This document shows, piece by piece, positions 23,301-36,115 of a stretch of 64,000 nt of DNA (position 1 is its first letter; the number at the start of each line of letters is the position of its first letter). This stretch comes from Lingula anatina. Lineage: Eukaryota; Brachiopoda; Lingulata; Lingulida; Lingulidae. The notes under the pieces were generated by a model. That model saw nothing but the letters and a program-made list of their open reading frames with translations. It was not told the origin of the DNA and did not search any database. Where the stretch lies: the NCBI RefSeq assembly GCF_001039355.2, contig NW_019775816.1, forward strand, positions 103,503 to 167,502. Direction: 5' to 3'. Position numbers and translations under genes: made by a program.

Positions 23301-24293
23301 AAATCAATCCGCTGCAGAATATAATGCATGTATAATATTAACGTTAGTGACATAAAAACATTAGGATAATACACACAAGAGGTGCTCTGTAGCTTTGCAC
23401 TGATGAAGCTTTTCTTATATCACTTGCATTCATGCATTTTTACTAGAAAAGGCAAAAGTGAATTTGTCATATTCGGTTATGAAACACGCGCGTGTAGGCC
23501 CACTGGCATATGCGAGGATCTTTATCTAAAACAATACAATTATGAATTAACTCATTCCAGAATCAGTGAAGTCGGTAAGTAAGGGGTTTGGCACGTTCAT
23601 ACTAATTCAAATTTAATTAAGGTGATTATTTGATAATAAGCTAAACGTTAACCCTTAAACCTACATAAGTTGAAGAAAGATGTGACTTTTAAGAGTGCTC
23701 ACAGAGGTTCAAAATAGATAAAAATTGGAATCTTTCCGTTTAAACCGAGAACAGTCCACCAATTAATCTATAAAGAAAATGTAGAACATTTTGAGTACTA
23801 TCTCTGAATATTTTATCTTTTTCACACACCTTTTTTATTTTTGTTTCTAAATCAGAAGTAAAAGGACAACCAAAGAACACCCATCTGTCCCTCGTTATTA
23901 CCAGCAGGCCACGGACACTTAAAGGGCTTATCTGTTATATCAACGCTGATGAGTTTTATAAGAGAACGCATCAGCAGGTGAGGCTTCCGCTAATGACTTG
24001 GACGATTATCCCTGCAGATTATGATAATACACTTTGTCAATTTTATCTTAATGCCATAACTGAGAATCCTAGTGTGAGAGTAGAAGCAGATGGTGCAATA
24101 TTGGAAATGTTCTTTAGGGTTGGAGGCGGACAAAGTGTTTTATCAAATCCTGGTTAATTAGTAGGTAATTAGTATATTGTAATGACTGAGGCTTTCGATG
24201 ATATCAGGCTGGTTATTGTTAAACTGCTTTGTATAAACGTCAAATCTGATGTTGGTTATTAATTGTGTGGTAATTGAGTGTAGGTCTGTTAAT

Positions 24294-24296
<3 letters not shown>

Positions 24297-24344
<48 letters not shown>
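24297..24344. repeat. (GA)n microsatellite
   Basis: Uninterrupted GA units. Confidence 0.95.
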
Positions 24345-24348
<4 letters not shown>

Positions 24349-24968
24349 TACGGCGGATTAAATCCAAAGTTTCATTTATTTTTCGTATTAAAATATGAAA
24401 TATATTCTATAATAGTGAAGTGCAATATATGCAGTTCTACTGTAAATGAGTATAAAAAACAGTGACGTATTTTTCCCTCAATTTTTAAAGAATGCAGCAA
24501 GTTTAAATGTATATTTCTTTATTGTGTGTTTTTTTATTATTATTACATGATGTCTTTCTTGAAATTGCAGGAAATCGCCATTTGTTATTTCATATATGAT
24601 TTAATATCCACTTAATATTGCATTAGGACACAAAATGAAACAGAATGAGGCAAAATGTGATGCATGAACAACTCCAAACTGACCTCTTTAACGTATCTGC
24701 ATTGTTATACACGGTCATGACATTAGACGGTGACTGTCATCGTCTTGTGAAAAACTACCGAGGACCGAAATAACGTTGTAATGTCTGTGCGGTATCCGGA
24801 CCCATTGACAGTTACATGTCCTGAACTAGTCGTAAGTGTCCATCAGGGGCAGATAATTTATAGCAGTAAGGAGGAGAATGTTACCTTAAAGAAGTAATGA
24901 TGAAAGACCTATGAAGATCGCATTATGATGACTTACCACCACCCCCTCAACACATTTGATAATCTTTC

Positions 24969-25028
24969 CCTCTCTCTCTCTCTCTCTCACACTCACACAC
25001 GCGCGCGTGCGCGCGCGCGCTCGCGCCC
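24969..25028. repeat. (CT)n-(CA)n-(GC)n compound tract
   Basis: CT units, CA units, then about 26 bp of nearly pure alternating GC, a strong left-handed (Z) DNA candidate. Confidence 0.9.
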
Positions 25029-25578
25029 GCGTCTATTTTGTCTCCTAATTTATTTTTACTTTTTTTCAAAAAAAATCCCATTTCCTCTATACCATTGCTA
25101 GTACAAACAGACCGCCATGCGATCTCACCGTTGCTCAAGGACATCTGAGTCACCGTGCACTACTCCGCTATATTGAATGAAAGAAATGTCGTGCTTTGCG
25201 GTCCTCAACCTGTCACTGTTGTGACAAAAGAGGGTCGTTAAGGGTTGAGGACAAATGGTGACAGTCAGGAATCTTGACAGCAAATATTCCTTATACTTCC
25301 ACTGGTATTCGAAACATATAAAACATTTTAAAAGAATTTCCTGTACAGTGTACACTGCTAATATCTTTAAATTATGATTAGTATGTATATTATTCTATAT
25401 CTTGGGCCTATGTTTTTTTTATTTTGACCTTACTAAAGCACAGTATAACTATCGTTAAATTCTAAAGATAGCGACCCTTTAATGTTTTCTACTGATAGGT
25501 TATGAGTGTGAAGTATAGAATTCCATTAAAAGATTATTATTTAGTAATATTGTCTCATAGTTATGGTATAGCATTTGA

Positions 25579-25637
<59 letters not shown>
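25579..25637. repeat. (CT)n microsatellite
   Basis: CT units with one interruption. Confidence 0.95.
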
Positions 25638-25640
<3 letters not shown>

Positions 25641-28600
25641 CGTACTTTATTATTCCTTTAGCACTGCTACTGGAAATGGCTCATTTTCTTCTATAAAAAC
25701 CTAGCAATAAGAAACTGGCTGGATTTTTCTGAGGCGAAAGATAAGAATATTTATTTTCCGCATTGCTTTTTTCACAAACTACAGTAGACGAGACCCTTTT
25801 TCTAACCTGTTACATATTGAACACAGAGAGTGGAAAAAAAGAATGCTTCATTTTGTCTTGTTCCTATTGTATTTTGGAAGGGGCGAGGGAGGAGGAGTAC
25901 TATATAAGCTATGGAGCACGTCACGTGACCCTCTACCCCACCCCACCCCCCACCCCCGAACCACCCTTGATATATCATTAAAAAGTTAATGTAGATGACT
26001 AACAATATAGCTAATACACCTGAATCTGTAGGCCGCGCTTGACAACGGTTTATAATTCAAACAGCAGATGGACTTTTTTGATAGTCGTGTCACTGACAAA
26101 ATTATGCAAAGTCCTTTATAATTGCTATTTTCAACAATATTATTAACCGCAAGTACGACCTTAAGCTGTAGCGTCTCGGTCGTTTCACTGTCAACACGTC
26201 TTGTTCACATGGTTAAACTATAATTATGTAATCTGATTAGCTGTTTTTCCCCGTTTGTTTCATGAATCATTTTTGAGGGGTTTTACGATTCATGAGCATG
26301 TCTGGATTGAAACTGTTATCCGGGAATCGATGACAAAGAAACTGGAGCAAATATGCCAAGTTTACGAGTATGTATTAATATATATTGTTATTTGAATAAT
26401 AAGCTGTATAAATTCAAGTATTTTTAGAAAATAATAATGTGCATCTTAGGAGAAAGATAAAAATGCGTAGTGGAGAATTCTACAGTATCCGACCCTAGAT
26501 AGTGATGGTGCATATAAACTCTCTGGTCCTAAGCACTGTAAGAAAGCCAGCAAGGGGTTGTGAAACTCTGTTCTTCAATAAGTTATATAATTCTGTGCAA
26601 AAAAAGTGACTTTAATTTGTGAGAACTTGCGATTTCCACCCCGTGTATTCACCGGGGCAATTATCAACTCAAGTCGAGTTTGAAAAGCCGGGACACGTCC
26701 GCGCGTCGTTTTCCCGCTGATTTGAGTGACAAATTCTAATACCTGTAGCGGTAAGAGTATCAAACTGAATTGAACTCACAGTTATAAACTTCACTTAATG
26801 ACACGGTTTCGCACGAAGGGGACACAGCTGTTAAAGAAAAAGTTTTAAGGTAATCCGTACCCCGAAGAGGTCGTAAGCCGTTTACGTATTGTACAGGGCA
26901 CCTCTCCGCGTGATTTTACAGAAAACCTTCACTAAGCCCTGTATTTAATTATAATCGGGCCATTCAAACATTCAATTTTGAGACCCATTATTGGTATTGT
27001 GTGCCGTTCATCAACTTTTGATAGTTTTCTCCCGGTTTATATAGACATAGACTGTCTTAATTAAGCCAACTTCGAGTACACGTAAATATATAAAGCTGCC
27101 CCGTAGTGTTTACGTTCACCAAATAAGGAGGAGAAAGTCCGAGAAACAGACAACAATGTTTATATTGTTTTCTAGAATAGTACACAGGCCCGGAGCATCA
27201 TGATGAAGCCCTACCTTTGTATATTCATTCGTGTACCTGTAATGTACATGGCCGGGGCCACAAGGTAAGGAATATGGACCGGTGAGGTGTATACGTCAAA
27301 GAGTATCCCGTATTCAGGTCATATTTGGCACTCTTTACACAGGCTTTTATCAACATTCAATGCTTATCTAAGCAAAATGTAATTCGAAAATTAATGTTTA
27401 TGAATCTCCAATCTTACGCGCGATTAAGCCTTTGGAGATGCTTACCCCTTGTTTGACGGGCAAACGCACACGCCTATAGAAACTTGCACCCTGTATTTGT
27501 GTATGTTAGCCTTTTATGTGCGGAGAAGTTTGGGGAAGGAAGTTAAATGTTGGCAGACGTGACGAAGTGTTACAGTTAGGACCAAAAGTCGGGATAGCTC
27601 TAAACCCCTCATGTCAGAGAAGCTGGTTAGAAAGCGGCAGTTATAGCCTGATTCGAAGACAGGTAAGATATACGGTTGAAAAGAGCAAGGAGTTATAACA
27701 GAACTCCTTGAAAAGAGTAACAGACTGAGCATATCGTCGATTTGTAAAAGTATTTGCCTTTCGTCATCAGAGCAAACTTTTGCTCCATTATAGCTTAAAG
27801 TGGAAGATTTTATTTCGTTGCTGATTAAGAAGGCACGTGTTTCAAAAGGGCGAACCTACATGTAACTCCCTTTTTTGTCACGTGCATGTTTTTTCCTAAA
27901 AACGGGTGGATTTTTTTTTCCCTGTCTTTCAAAAGCCCGAGAATTTTCTTTTGTATTCGTAAATGTGTTCTCTTTAAAAGATGGCAGAAGAAGGAGAATT
28001 ATAGGAGTAAAATATTGTGATTATATAATTTGATTATAAAGCCCCGCTCTAAATTTGGCAATAAATTAAGGGATAGGGAAACGAGTAATCAGCAGTTTTG
28101 TTTCCCAGTAGTTACTGTAGGCTATTAGAAATACAAGCACTCATAGGCAATAGGAATTTTCGTAGAAGAGGCCTCGGCCATAGTATACATAAGAAAAGAC
28201 AGACGATCTACCGAATCAGCTGATATTGAGTTTATATGTACAGAAGCCAACGCAAAGTGTCTAGATATAGCTTAGGATAGCAGAAGTACGATAGCCATAC
28301 ATTGTTGGTATAGAACCGCATATTATGATGAGCAAAACCACTTATCCTCTAACCACACTGGCGTCCACCGTCATGAGCCACTACAAAATCAAGGCTTTTA
28401 CCAAACTCTAATGACACAGTTAAAGACCCTTATCATGACACTGACCACAGCAAAGACCGGGTCCACTACGACGGACCCTCCCTCTTATCTTGAGTGTATT
28501 ACAGCGCAGGTCATTTAGCTGAAGTGTCCTTTGGTCAGCTCGATACAATGAGGACGACCCGCTGCATCAGGTCTCAAGGGCGGTATACCTGACGTTATTT

Positions 28601-29098
28601 TGGAGGTACGCACACACCAGTAGAGATTTTAGTCTTTTGTGATTTGAAATGTAAAGGAGTGACAGTTGTTTCTTTGTTTTGGCAGTGACATATGACGAGC
28701 ATATACCGTAGATGTCGCTTTGGCTTTCTGTTATGCACATATAGTAAGAGTGCAAAAACGACTAAGGCATTTGATACGAATTTGTATACCTACGCACAGA
28801 CGAATTCAAAGGCCTTACGGTAAGGACCGATTTTACAATATGGAGGTTTACTAGCTGACCATTTAGGTTATTTCACAAGGTACTGGTTTAACTTAAACTT
28901 AAACTGATACACGTACAGTATATGTCGATGAGTCGCTATAGAACCCTTTTAGAGAAACCCCTTCTATGCACATGCGGCTGAACTGTCCTGTAGTACTAAA
29001 ATTGAGGAGTCCTGTAGATAAGAAGCGTTACTAGTAGAAGAAAGATACTGGCTTTTTATATTGGGTGCTCGTACGGTATTGAGGCTTTTCTTTGTAGC

Positions 29099-29163
<65 letters not shown>
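29099..29163. repeat. (GT)n then (GA)n compound microsatellite
   Basis: About 42 bp of GT units followed by about 22 bp of GA units. Confidence 0.95.
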
Positions 29164-30121
29164 CAGGGAGAGAGGAAGGAAAGAGGTGGGTGCGGGTTGA
29201 GGCTGCGGCTTAGAAAGGGACACAATGCGTCTGATCCTACATGAACTTCTAGATTGACAACTTGAATCCAGTGCGTATCGGTGCTTTTAAAATTAAAAAT
29301 AAAATTGCAGTCCGTCTTGTCAAGGGAAGGAAGTTGCCTACCAGGTAACACATACAGCGTATTTACCTGAAGTCTGCTATGTTGTAAGAGCAACTTTTAA
29401 CTAATTCATGAGCACAAGCTGAAATCTTATCCTAACGACATGTATTGTGTACGAGATGTTTGATCTGGAGCTCCCTGTTATCAATTTTAAATTAAAATAG
29501 CATTGTAACGAGGCTGCAGTGGAAACCAAAGCTGTGTTTTGATATACGAAGTCGTTACCGTTGTACAGTAAGTGTCCAGCATTATGTGACACAAGTTTGT
29601 TAACAGATTTGTTAAAAAAAGTGAAACAGGCATTTATACAGAAAACGTTAAATTTCTTCAGTAACCCCTTTTTCCCCAAGTATGATGAGAAAAGTAGGGC
29701 ATAAGTGTAGAAAGTCGATTTTGAGGCCAAGATATCGAGCTTTTTAGAGTCAGGGGAAATCCACAAATCTCTTCGGGTGCCATATATTCCTTCAGTAAGA
29801 GAGCGACTGATCTAGAGAATTAAAACTCATTAAAAGTTTATGGATCGTAATTTAGAGAACAGTTTTGGGTAGGGTATGCATTGGTTAGCAAGGAAGATAT
29901 TGAAATATCCAGGAGTACTTAAATTGTGAGTGTTATGGATAAGGGGACATACGTACGTCGGATGACTCGACTGAAATCTGATGGGTCGAGGGTACGGCAC
30001 GCTCATATTAGACTGTCAAGTCATCGGGAATATAAGTTGGTCGCCACACGAAAAAAAATCTATGTGCAAGGTATTTGAAGTCGTGTGGAGTTCCTGGCGC
30101 CAATAGCAGTCTCCCCTGGGC

Positions 30122-30155
<34 letters not shown>

Positions 30156-31698
30156 GGGGGAGGGGGTCACAGAAGTTAAAGCGGCACGAATCTATGTGGA
30201 TGTGTTTTCTTAGCATGTAAAGCAACTACAACTAGAGATGAAATGCAGTTCTAAATATGTCCTTGCCTCTGATTACTCCCATTAAACTCCCTTTAGTTTT
30301 CAACAGTAAAGCAGGAAAGTTAAGACTGGACGACACGAATATACCGTGCAGTGTTCAAATACTGTAGAACAGCAGCATTCATTTTCAAATGTCTTTCAAA
30401 ATAGAATCATAGGTCACCGCCATCTTTCAGGCTGTCTCCGTTGAAAATGACTACCGATTCTTCATAATGATATATATTGTGGGTTAGTCCATTTGCGTCG
30501 ACTGCATGTTAAATTTAGAAATAATATCTAAGTGGACAGGTCATAACTTAAAGTGGACAATCACCTGTGATATACGCAGGTGTTCCGAGTGGACAAATTG
30601 CTTTTTAGCAGGTGATGGTCAGTTTGCATGACAAACTTGGAAATAAATGCTAGCTTGGCAGATAGACAGATGCGTTTATATGATATGTACTTATTTTCTC
30701 GATTTGTTTCATTTAAAACTTATGTGCAGACGTCCTTTGTTACCAGACTGTTTTTGAGGTTATTGTTATACCATGTGAGCACGAAGGTTATGAGTTCTTC
30801 ATCGGCATTGGTTTCTCTCCACCAGCATGTGAATGGATGACATCTTTCAAAAAGTTCTGATGGAATTTTGAAAGATTCGTGAGACAAACAGGTATTCAAG
30901 AGAGAAATATGAATTGCAATTTCAACTGAATCGGGCATTCTGATATTTCTAAAAGATTGTTTATGTCTTTTTTCTTTTGTGGGAGTATGCGCCCTCTCTA
31001 GTTTGATAATATTTCATGTAGAATCTGGTGTACATTAGTAGTATTTGGTATGTGATATTTCAAGTGTGCCCATGTCACTATAAGAGTACGACAATTATCT
31101 GGAGGCGTAATTGAGACCTATCACGACATTTCATCACTGGAAAAGTCATAAAGAATTTAGATCATAAATTATTATACAGAAACCTCGCAATGTACGATGG
31201 AGATGAAAAGACAGTACGCTTTGATGTGTGCCATAGTACGTTGCAATGTCACAAACATAAACGTTCATCTTCACAGTGCCAGAAGTAAGGAGTTCTATAT
31301 ATACGGCTTTGATACTGATATATGTATGCGTTCATTAACTTCGGGGAAGTACAGGGGTATATTATTCAACTGATGACTTTGTTGTTCTCACAATTCACTG
31401 TAGTAGAGAGCATTTAAAGTAATTTTTCTTTCCCAAATGAATTTCTTATGTTAAGTCAAATTTCCAGATGTATTAATTTAAAGAACTATGAACAGCAGTG
31501 CCGTCAGTTCTAAAAATCCTGTCTTTGATAAAAAATTGAAATAAAATAAAAAAATCAATAAACAACAGATCTAGGATCAGTCGTAGGTATTTTGTAATCA
31601 TTTTTTATTTTTAGTATTACTTTTTTGCATATTATAGCTTTAATATGACTAGTACTATTTTAGCCTTAAGCATCCGCCAGCAGGTCCAGGAGATTACA

Positions 31699-31700
<2 letters not shown>

Positions 31701-31742
<42 letters not shown>
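31701..31742. repeat. (GT)n microsatellite
   Basis: Uninterrupted GT units followed by a T-run and G-run. Confidence 0.95.
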
Positions 31743-31745
<3 letters not shown>

Positions 31746-33251
31746 TGGGGGGAGGGTACTGTTATGTGTAGGGCACGGGTATGAAAAAGATGGTTAGTTT
31801 GTGTCATTTCACTAGTTGTACAATTTTAAAGGGAGGGGGTGTAGAGGGGGTCCCTTTGTAGTTATTTTTAGGAAGGACGTAGCCTACCTGTTACAGTCCC
31901 CCCCCCCCCGATCCATTGCAATATTTCCTCAAATTGTTGTGCACGACCAAATAATCTATCCGATCAAGACCTCATAAGGATGATTTTATCAAATCGTACA
32001 TAAATAAGTCGGGCACCCCAATTTACGGGTAACTCGCGTCCAAATGCATTATAAATGCATTGAAGATAAAATCATGTTGATTCAACTCGTCCCACTTCGC
32101 CTGTCTATTTAATTTCCTCTTAGTGTGACGAGATTCAATTATAGATAGAGTTAACCGATTAAAGAATGGTAAATTAAGCTGTGAGCAAACTAAAAGACCG
32201 TTTCAAACCACGTGCGTCTGAACAAGAATCAGAATCAAGTCAGCTCGTCTTTTTCTTAAATTTGTAAAGAATCAAAGTTATGGGGATGTTATTGTTTCTT
32301 TTCAAGCGCTAGTACAACAATTAACTATTGATGTTCAAAACGTATAGATATCGACAAAAGGAAAACCTGACTCAACCCGAATTTGAAAAGATGGTCAGAT
32401 TGTAAGACGATAATAGTGTTGCTGTTGTTGTTAAAGTAAGCGGACCATAGTCCATGAAAAGTTAATGGAAAATTAATGTTTCAGTTGTATAATAGTTGGT
32501 ATAGGGTACTGTATACATCAAAACTGAGCGCACAGAGTAGATGTTTTTGCATTAACATTCGGTTTATCTGGAATATTTGGGGTCCACTTTTTCGTTGGTA
32601 TTTGCATGTTGAATAGGGTGAAGCTGTTTGGAATGATGAAGAAGAAATACCATGGAAGGATCAAGAGTTTGCTTGGGCGGGTGAGTGGGGGGGGGGGGTG
32701 CATAGGGATAGAAAACATTGCTTGGTCTTGTCATTTGTTGCTCGTACTACTTTTTATTGGGGTAGTTATCTCCAAGAATATGAAGGAGGCATGTTCCCTT
32801 CAACACTGGTACCCCCCTTTCCCTATATTCAGTCACTGACACGTCATCTTATCGGTCTTATGTCAACATCTTACTCTGAGAGATGCTTACTACTTCACTT
32901 TTCTATTTTCATTAAAGTGATCTTCGCTGTGAACAGACGAAACACAAATAACCAGCAAACACAAAGCTGAGCTGTGCTCGAAACTTTCAAGTTCCTTGAC
33001 GCTTAAGTGTGTAAATATTTAATGTCTTTTTTTCTATCGATTTTTAAAAGTTTCTTTCAAATTGTACAATGGAACCCCGGAGCAGACGCAATTGTTGTTT
33101 TTTGTCAAAAAGAAAACGAGTCGAGTTTAGTTTTTTTTTTCAGCTGCTTATGGATTGCTCTTCAGTCTTGATGGGAGAAGTAGAGGAAGTTTGATAAGAT
33201 ACATAAGCAACTGTGATTTTATTGAACAGTAACAAAGATAATTTCTCTATT

Positions 33252-33263
33252 TTTCCATTTCAG
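33252..33263 (+). other. Splice acceptor before the LRR coding exon
   Basis: A pyrimidine-rich run ending TTTCCATTTCAG precedes 66 bp of 5' UTR and the ATG, indicating at least one upstream non-coding exon. Confidence 0.6.
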
Positions 33264-33329
33264 GGCCGAGATTAAAATATTGATGCAGACGACAATGTCC
33301 TGATATATATTCACGTGACAGCGCTGACG

Positions 33330-34919
33330 ATGGAAGACGGAGGTCCCACTTGGCATCTCTTCCTCCAAGTCATTCTTGTTTTTGGATGTGCTCCTTTCAT
33401 TGATACGTCATGCCCTGGAGGATGTTCATGTACCATAGAGATCGTGGATTGCCGAAACGGGGATCACACACAGATCCCTTGGAATCTACCGGATGTGACG
33501 TCAGTGAAGGAGATGTATCTTAACCACAATCACATCGTTTCAATAGTAGCAGAACTAAGAGAATACGGAAATCTGGAAGTTTTGGATTTATCTGATAATC
33601 AAATATCGTTGGTTTCAAACTTCTCATTCATAACGTCCCGCAGTTTAAAGGTGCTGAGTCTTTCCAGTAACAGAATGACGTCACTCAAAGCAAACACATT
33701 CGTGGGATTAACTTCTCTTCAAGTTTTGTTATTGTCGGGTAACTCCTTTTCTCATTTGGACGGCGGAGTTTTTGCCGCCCTAACCAGTCTCAATGTGTTA
33801 GACCTGAGTTCAAGTGGAATTTTCAGTATTGACACACGTGCGTTTGATGGTTTAAGGAGCTTGCGCACTCTTAACCTGTCGACGAATTCACTCACTTCTG
33901 TCCCTTCGGCTCAACTGCGCCAGGTGCCCAACTTGGTGACACTTACACTGGATGACAACAAAATCAAGACGCTTCCAGAGGAGGCTTTATCTTGTGACCG
34001 GTTCCCCAAACTACAAACTCTTAGTATTAAATACAATCGTGTGATGTCAGTCTCAAAAGCAGCATTCATTGCCTTAAACTGCCGGAGCAATTTGAAGACA
34101 TTGCTTTTAAATGGTAATTTATTGACGGAAGTTCCCACCGACGTTATCCGAGATTTACCGGACTTGCACGAGATTGACATCTCAAGTAATCTCGTCAGCA
34201 CGATACGAGTTGGTGCTTTTTCTGATTTGCCGGAGTTGCAGAAAATATCATTCTCCTATATGCCTCAACTTACTGTGATTGAAAAAGGCGCTTTCACAAA
34301 CTTACATTCCTTAACATATTTGAAAATTTCCCATAACTCAAAACTAAGGGAAGTTCAACATGGTGCTGCCTTTGCGTGTCCGTCCCTTATTAGTCTTTCT
34401 TTGAGAGGAAACGCTGTGGAAAGCATTGGTCAACTATCGTTTCCATGGGAACAGTTAACTCACGTTGATCTGGTAGGAAATCCATGGCGGTGCAATTGTG
34501 ACTTACAGTGGATGAAACGTCTCCTGCTGTACAACCAATCAAAAGCGGAGGCGCTCTCGCGAGATCTTGTCACGTGCAAAAGCCCACATTCTCTTGCTGG
34601 CAAGAGGATCACGGAACTGAACGCAGACGACTTCAAAACCTCGTGCAATCATACAGGCACTAATCTATTCAGCAATCACATCGCTCTAGGTCTCAGCCTG
34701 GGTGTGTTTGCGGTGACTTTAGTCGTTGTGGCAGCGGTGCTGTTTAGACACAGGACTCGGATCGGGAGAGCTCTGCAAAAGAAATGTGCGTTTAAGAAAA
34801 GGAAGCACCTGAGCACGGAGGACACGGACGATCTTTGCTTTCACGAGGACGCGCGGTCTATGACACCGATTGTACTGAACGGTTCATGTAACTGCCCTAA
34901 CCACTCTGGCAGCGCCTAA
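33330..34919 (+). CDS. Single-pass leucine-rich-repeat receptor-like protein without a TIR domain
   Basis: One uninterrupted coding exon, 529 aa, from ATG 33330 to TAA 34917-34919. A GTG at 33315 is in frame but not a plausible start. A hydrophobic signal segment (LFLQVILVFGCAPF) is followed by an LRRNT Cys cluster (CPGGCSC...DC). About twelve LRRs carry the L..L.LS.N pattern (VLDLSDNQIS, VLSLSSNRMT, VLLLSGNSFS, TLNLSTNSLT, TLTLDDNKIK and others). The LRRCT cap is NPWRCNCDLQWMK with later Cys in VTCKSPHSLAGKRI and KTSC. One helix follows (ALGLSLGVFAVTLVVVAAVLF) and then a cytoplasmic tail of roughly 55-60 residues containing basic and Cys-rich patches but no TIR. Known: such proteins act as cell-surface recognition or adhesion molecules. 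Inferred: extracellular binding role; the ligand is unknown. An acceptor (TTTCCATTTCAG, ending 33263) 66 bp upstream implies a spliced 5' UTR. Confidence 0.9.
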   Translation: MEDGGPTWHLFLQVILVFGCAPFIDTSCPGGCSCTIEIVDCRNGDHTQIPWNLPDVTSVKEMYLNHNHIVSIVAELREYGNLEVLDLSDNQISLVSNFSFITSRSLKVLSLSSNRMTSLKANTFVGLTSLQVLLLSGNSFSHLDGGVFAALTSLNVLDLSSSGIFSIDTRAFDGLRSLRTLNLSTNSLTSVPSAQLRQVPNLVTLTLDDNKIKTLPEEALSCDRFPKLQTLSIKYNRVMSVSKAAFIALNCRSNLKTLLLNGNLLTEVPTDVIRDLPDLHEIDISSNLVSTIRVGAFSDLPELQKISFSYMPQLTVIEKGAFTNLHSLTYLKISHNSKLREVQHGAAFACPSLISLSLRGNAVESIGQLSFPWEQLTHVDLVGNPWRCNCDLQWMKRLLLYNQSKAEALSRDLVTCKSPHSLAGKRITELNADDFKTSCNHTGTNLFSNHIALGLSLGVFAVTLVVVAAVLFRHRTRIGRALQKKCAFKKRKHLSTEDTDDLCFHEDARSMTPIVLNGSCNCPNHSGSA

Positions 34920-36045
34920 GAATGTACTAACATCATATAGAATCATATCACAATATCCACTCTTAATATTTCTATCCAGACTGCCTCAACTTTGGCTTTA
35001 TATAAGTGGCTTCTTCCTCATAGGTGTGAAATATACAAAGGAGTTCCACATTTACCTCCTTGGTTACTAGTACATTGTCGTAGATGACCGAATTCTCTTC
35101 GCTTGGACAGGACTGAGATTGATCTATTCAGAGATTTATTTGACAAGCACATTGAAATTATGCCGAAAGACAATTTTTTCCAATTCATTTGTCGGCTTAT
35201 TATTTTTAGGGTCGGACATGTAGTAGTAAAAGGTGACTGGGTCAGGCCTATCTAATCTTCAACTTTTTAGTCACGTTTTATACACGGTCTTATTTCTACT
35301 GCAACGAGAAATATTTACTCTAATATTTATACTAGGTACATCAAAGCTATTTAAGAAGTATACCTCTCTTTTCAACTTTTAATTTAGCGGCTAATGTACT
35401 TGTATTATAACAAAAATACGTTCATTATACCCAACTCACGTCAGCAAATTTTTTCAAAGAAATTATTTTTATCTGGATACCATGGTGTTGCCTTGATAAG
35501 CTTTTTGATTCTTACAAGACACCTGTTCTTATGACATATATGTGTGTTGCTAAAGAAGCTTCAGAGTGACCTTATTATTTCGTATAATATACATGTATAC
35601 GTAGGTCCTTTTTGCAACATGCAGTACAGACTATATTGCTTAATTACACCGTATACCTTTAAGAAGAAAGGCCTTGTCTGTGCTAAGATGTAAATCCTCT
35701 ATCATCTTGTTGTTGTTGTTGTTGTTGTTGTGTGATTTTTCTTGTTGTTTTCATGTACCGCTGTCCTAGGAATTGACTCATTTCCGCTCATATTGTTTTA
35801 TGTTTCCGAAGAAAATAAATGCTTAATATGCTACAGGATGTTTAATGTTATTCTGGGAAACCCTTTATCACTGTCACTGACGGATTTAGGGTTTTGTTAT
35901 TGGGATGGAGGTGCGCCGAAGGGGCAGGAATAAGAATGCCTTGCCTCACTTCGCTTGACAAATTAGAAATAATACCCACTAGAGGTTTGCATTTAATGAG
36001 GCACAGAAAAAGATTTAATTATTTTTGCTCCGTTTTGCTACTTTA

Positions 36046-36115
<70 letters not shown>

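Larger units (their letters stand above)
14423..33263. other. About 19 kb without a recognisable gene
   Basis: Between the channel gene and the LRR receptor. Contains many microsatellites and homopolymers, one MITE copy (18830-18957) and a hairpin (16258-16331). Open frames up to about 120 codons (for example minus-strand 20584-20934, 21321-21626 and 29401-29766) have no recognisable domain and no consistent splice context. Upstream non-coding exons of the LRR gene may lie in its last part. Confidence 0.5.

Noticed and set aside
29401-29766. 121-codon minus-strand frame
   Set aside because: No recognisable domain, low-confidence composition, isolated in the gene desert.
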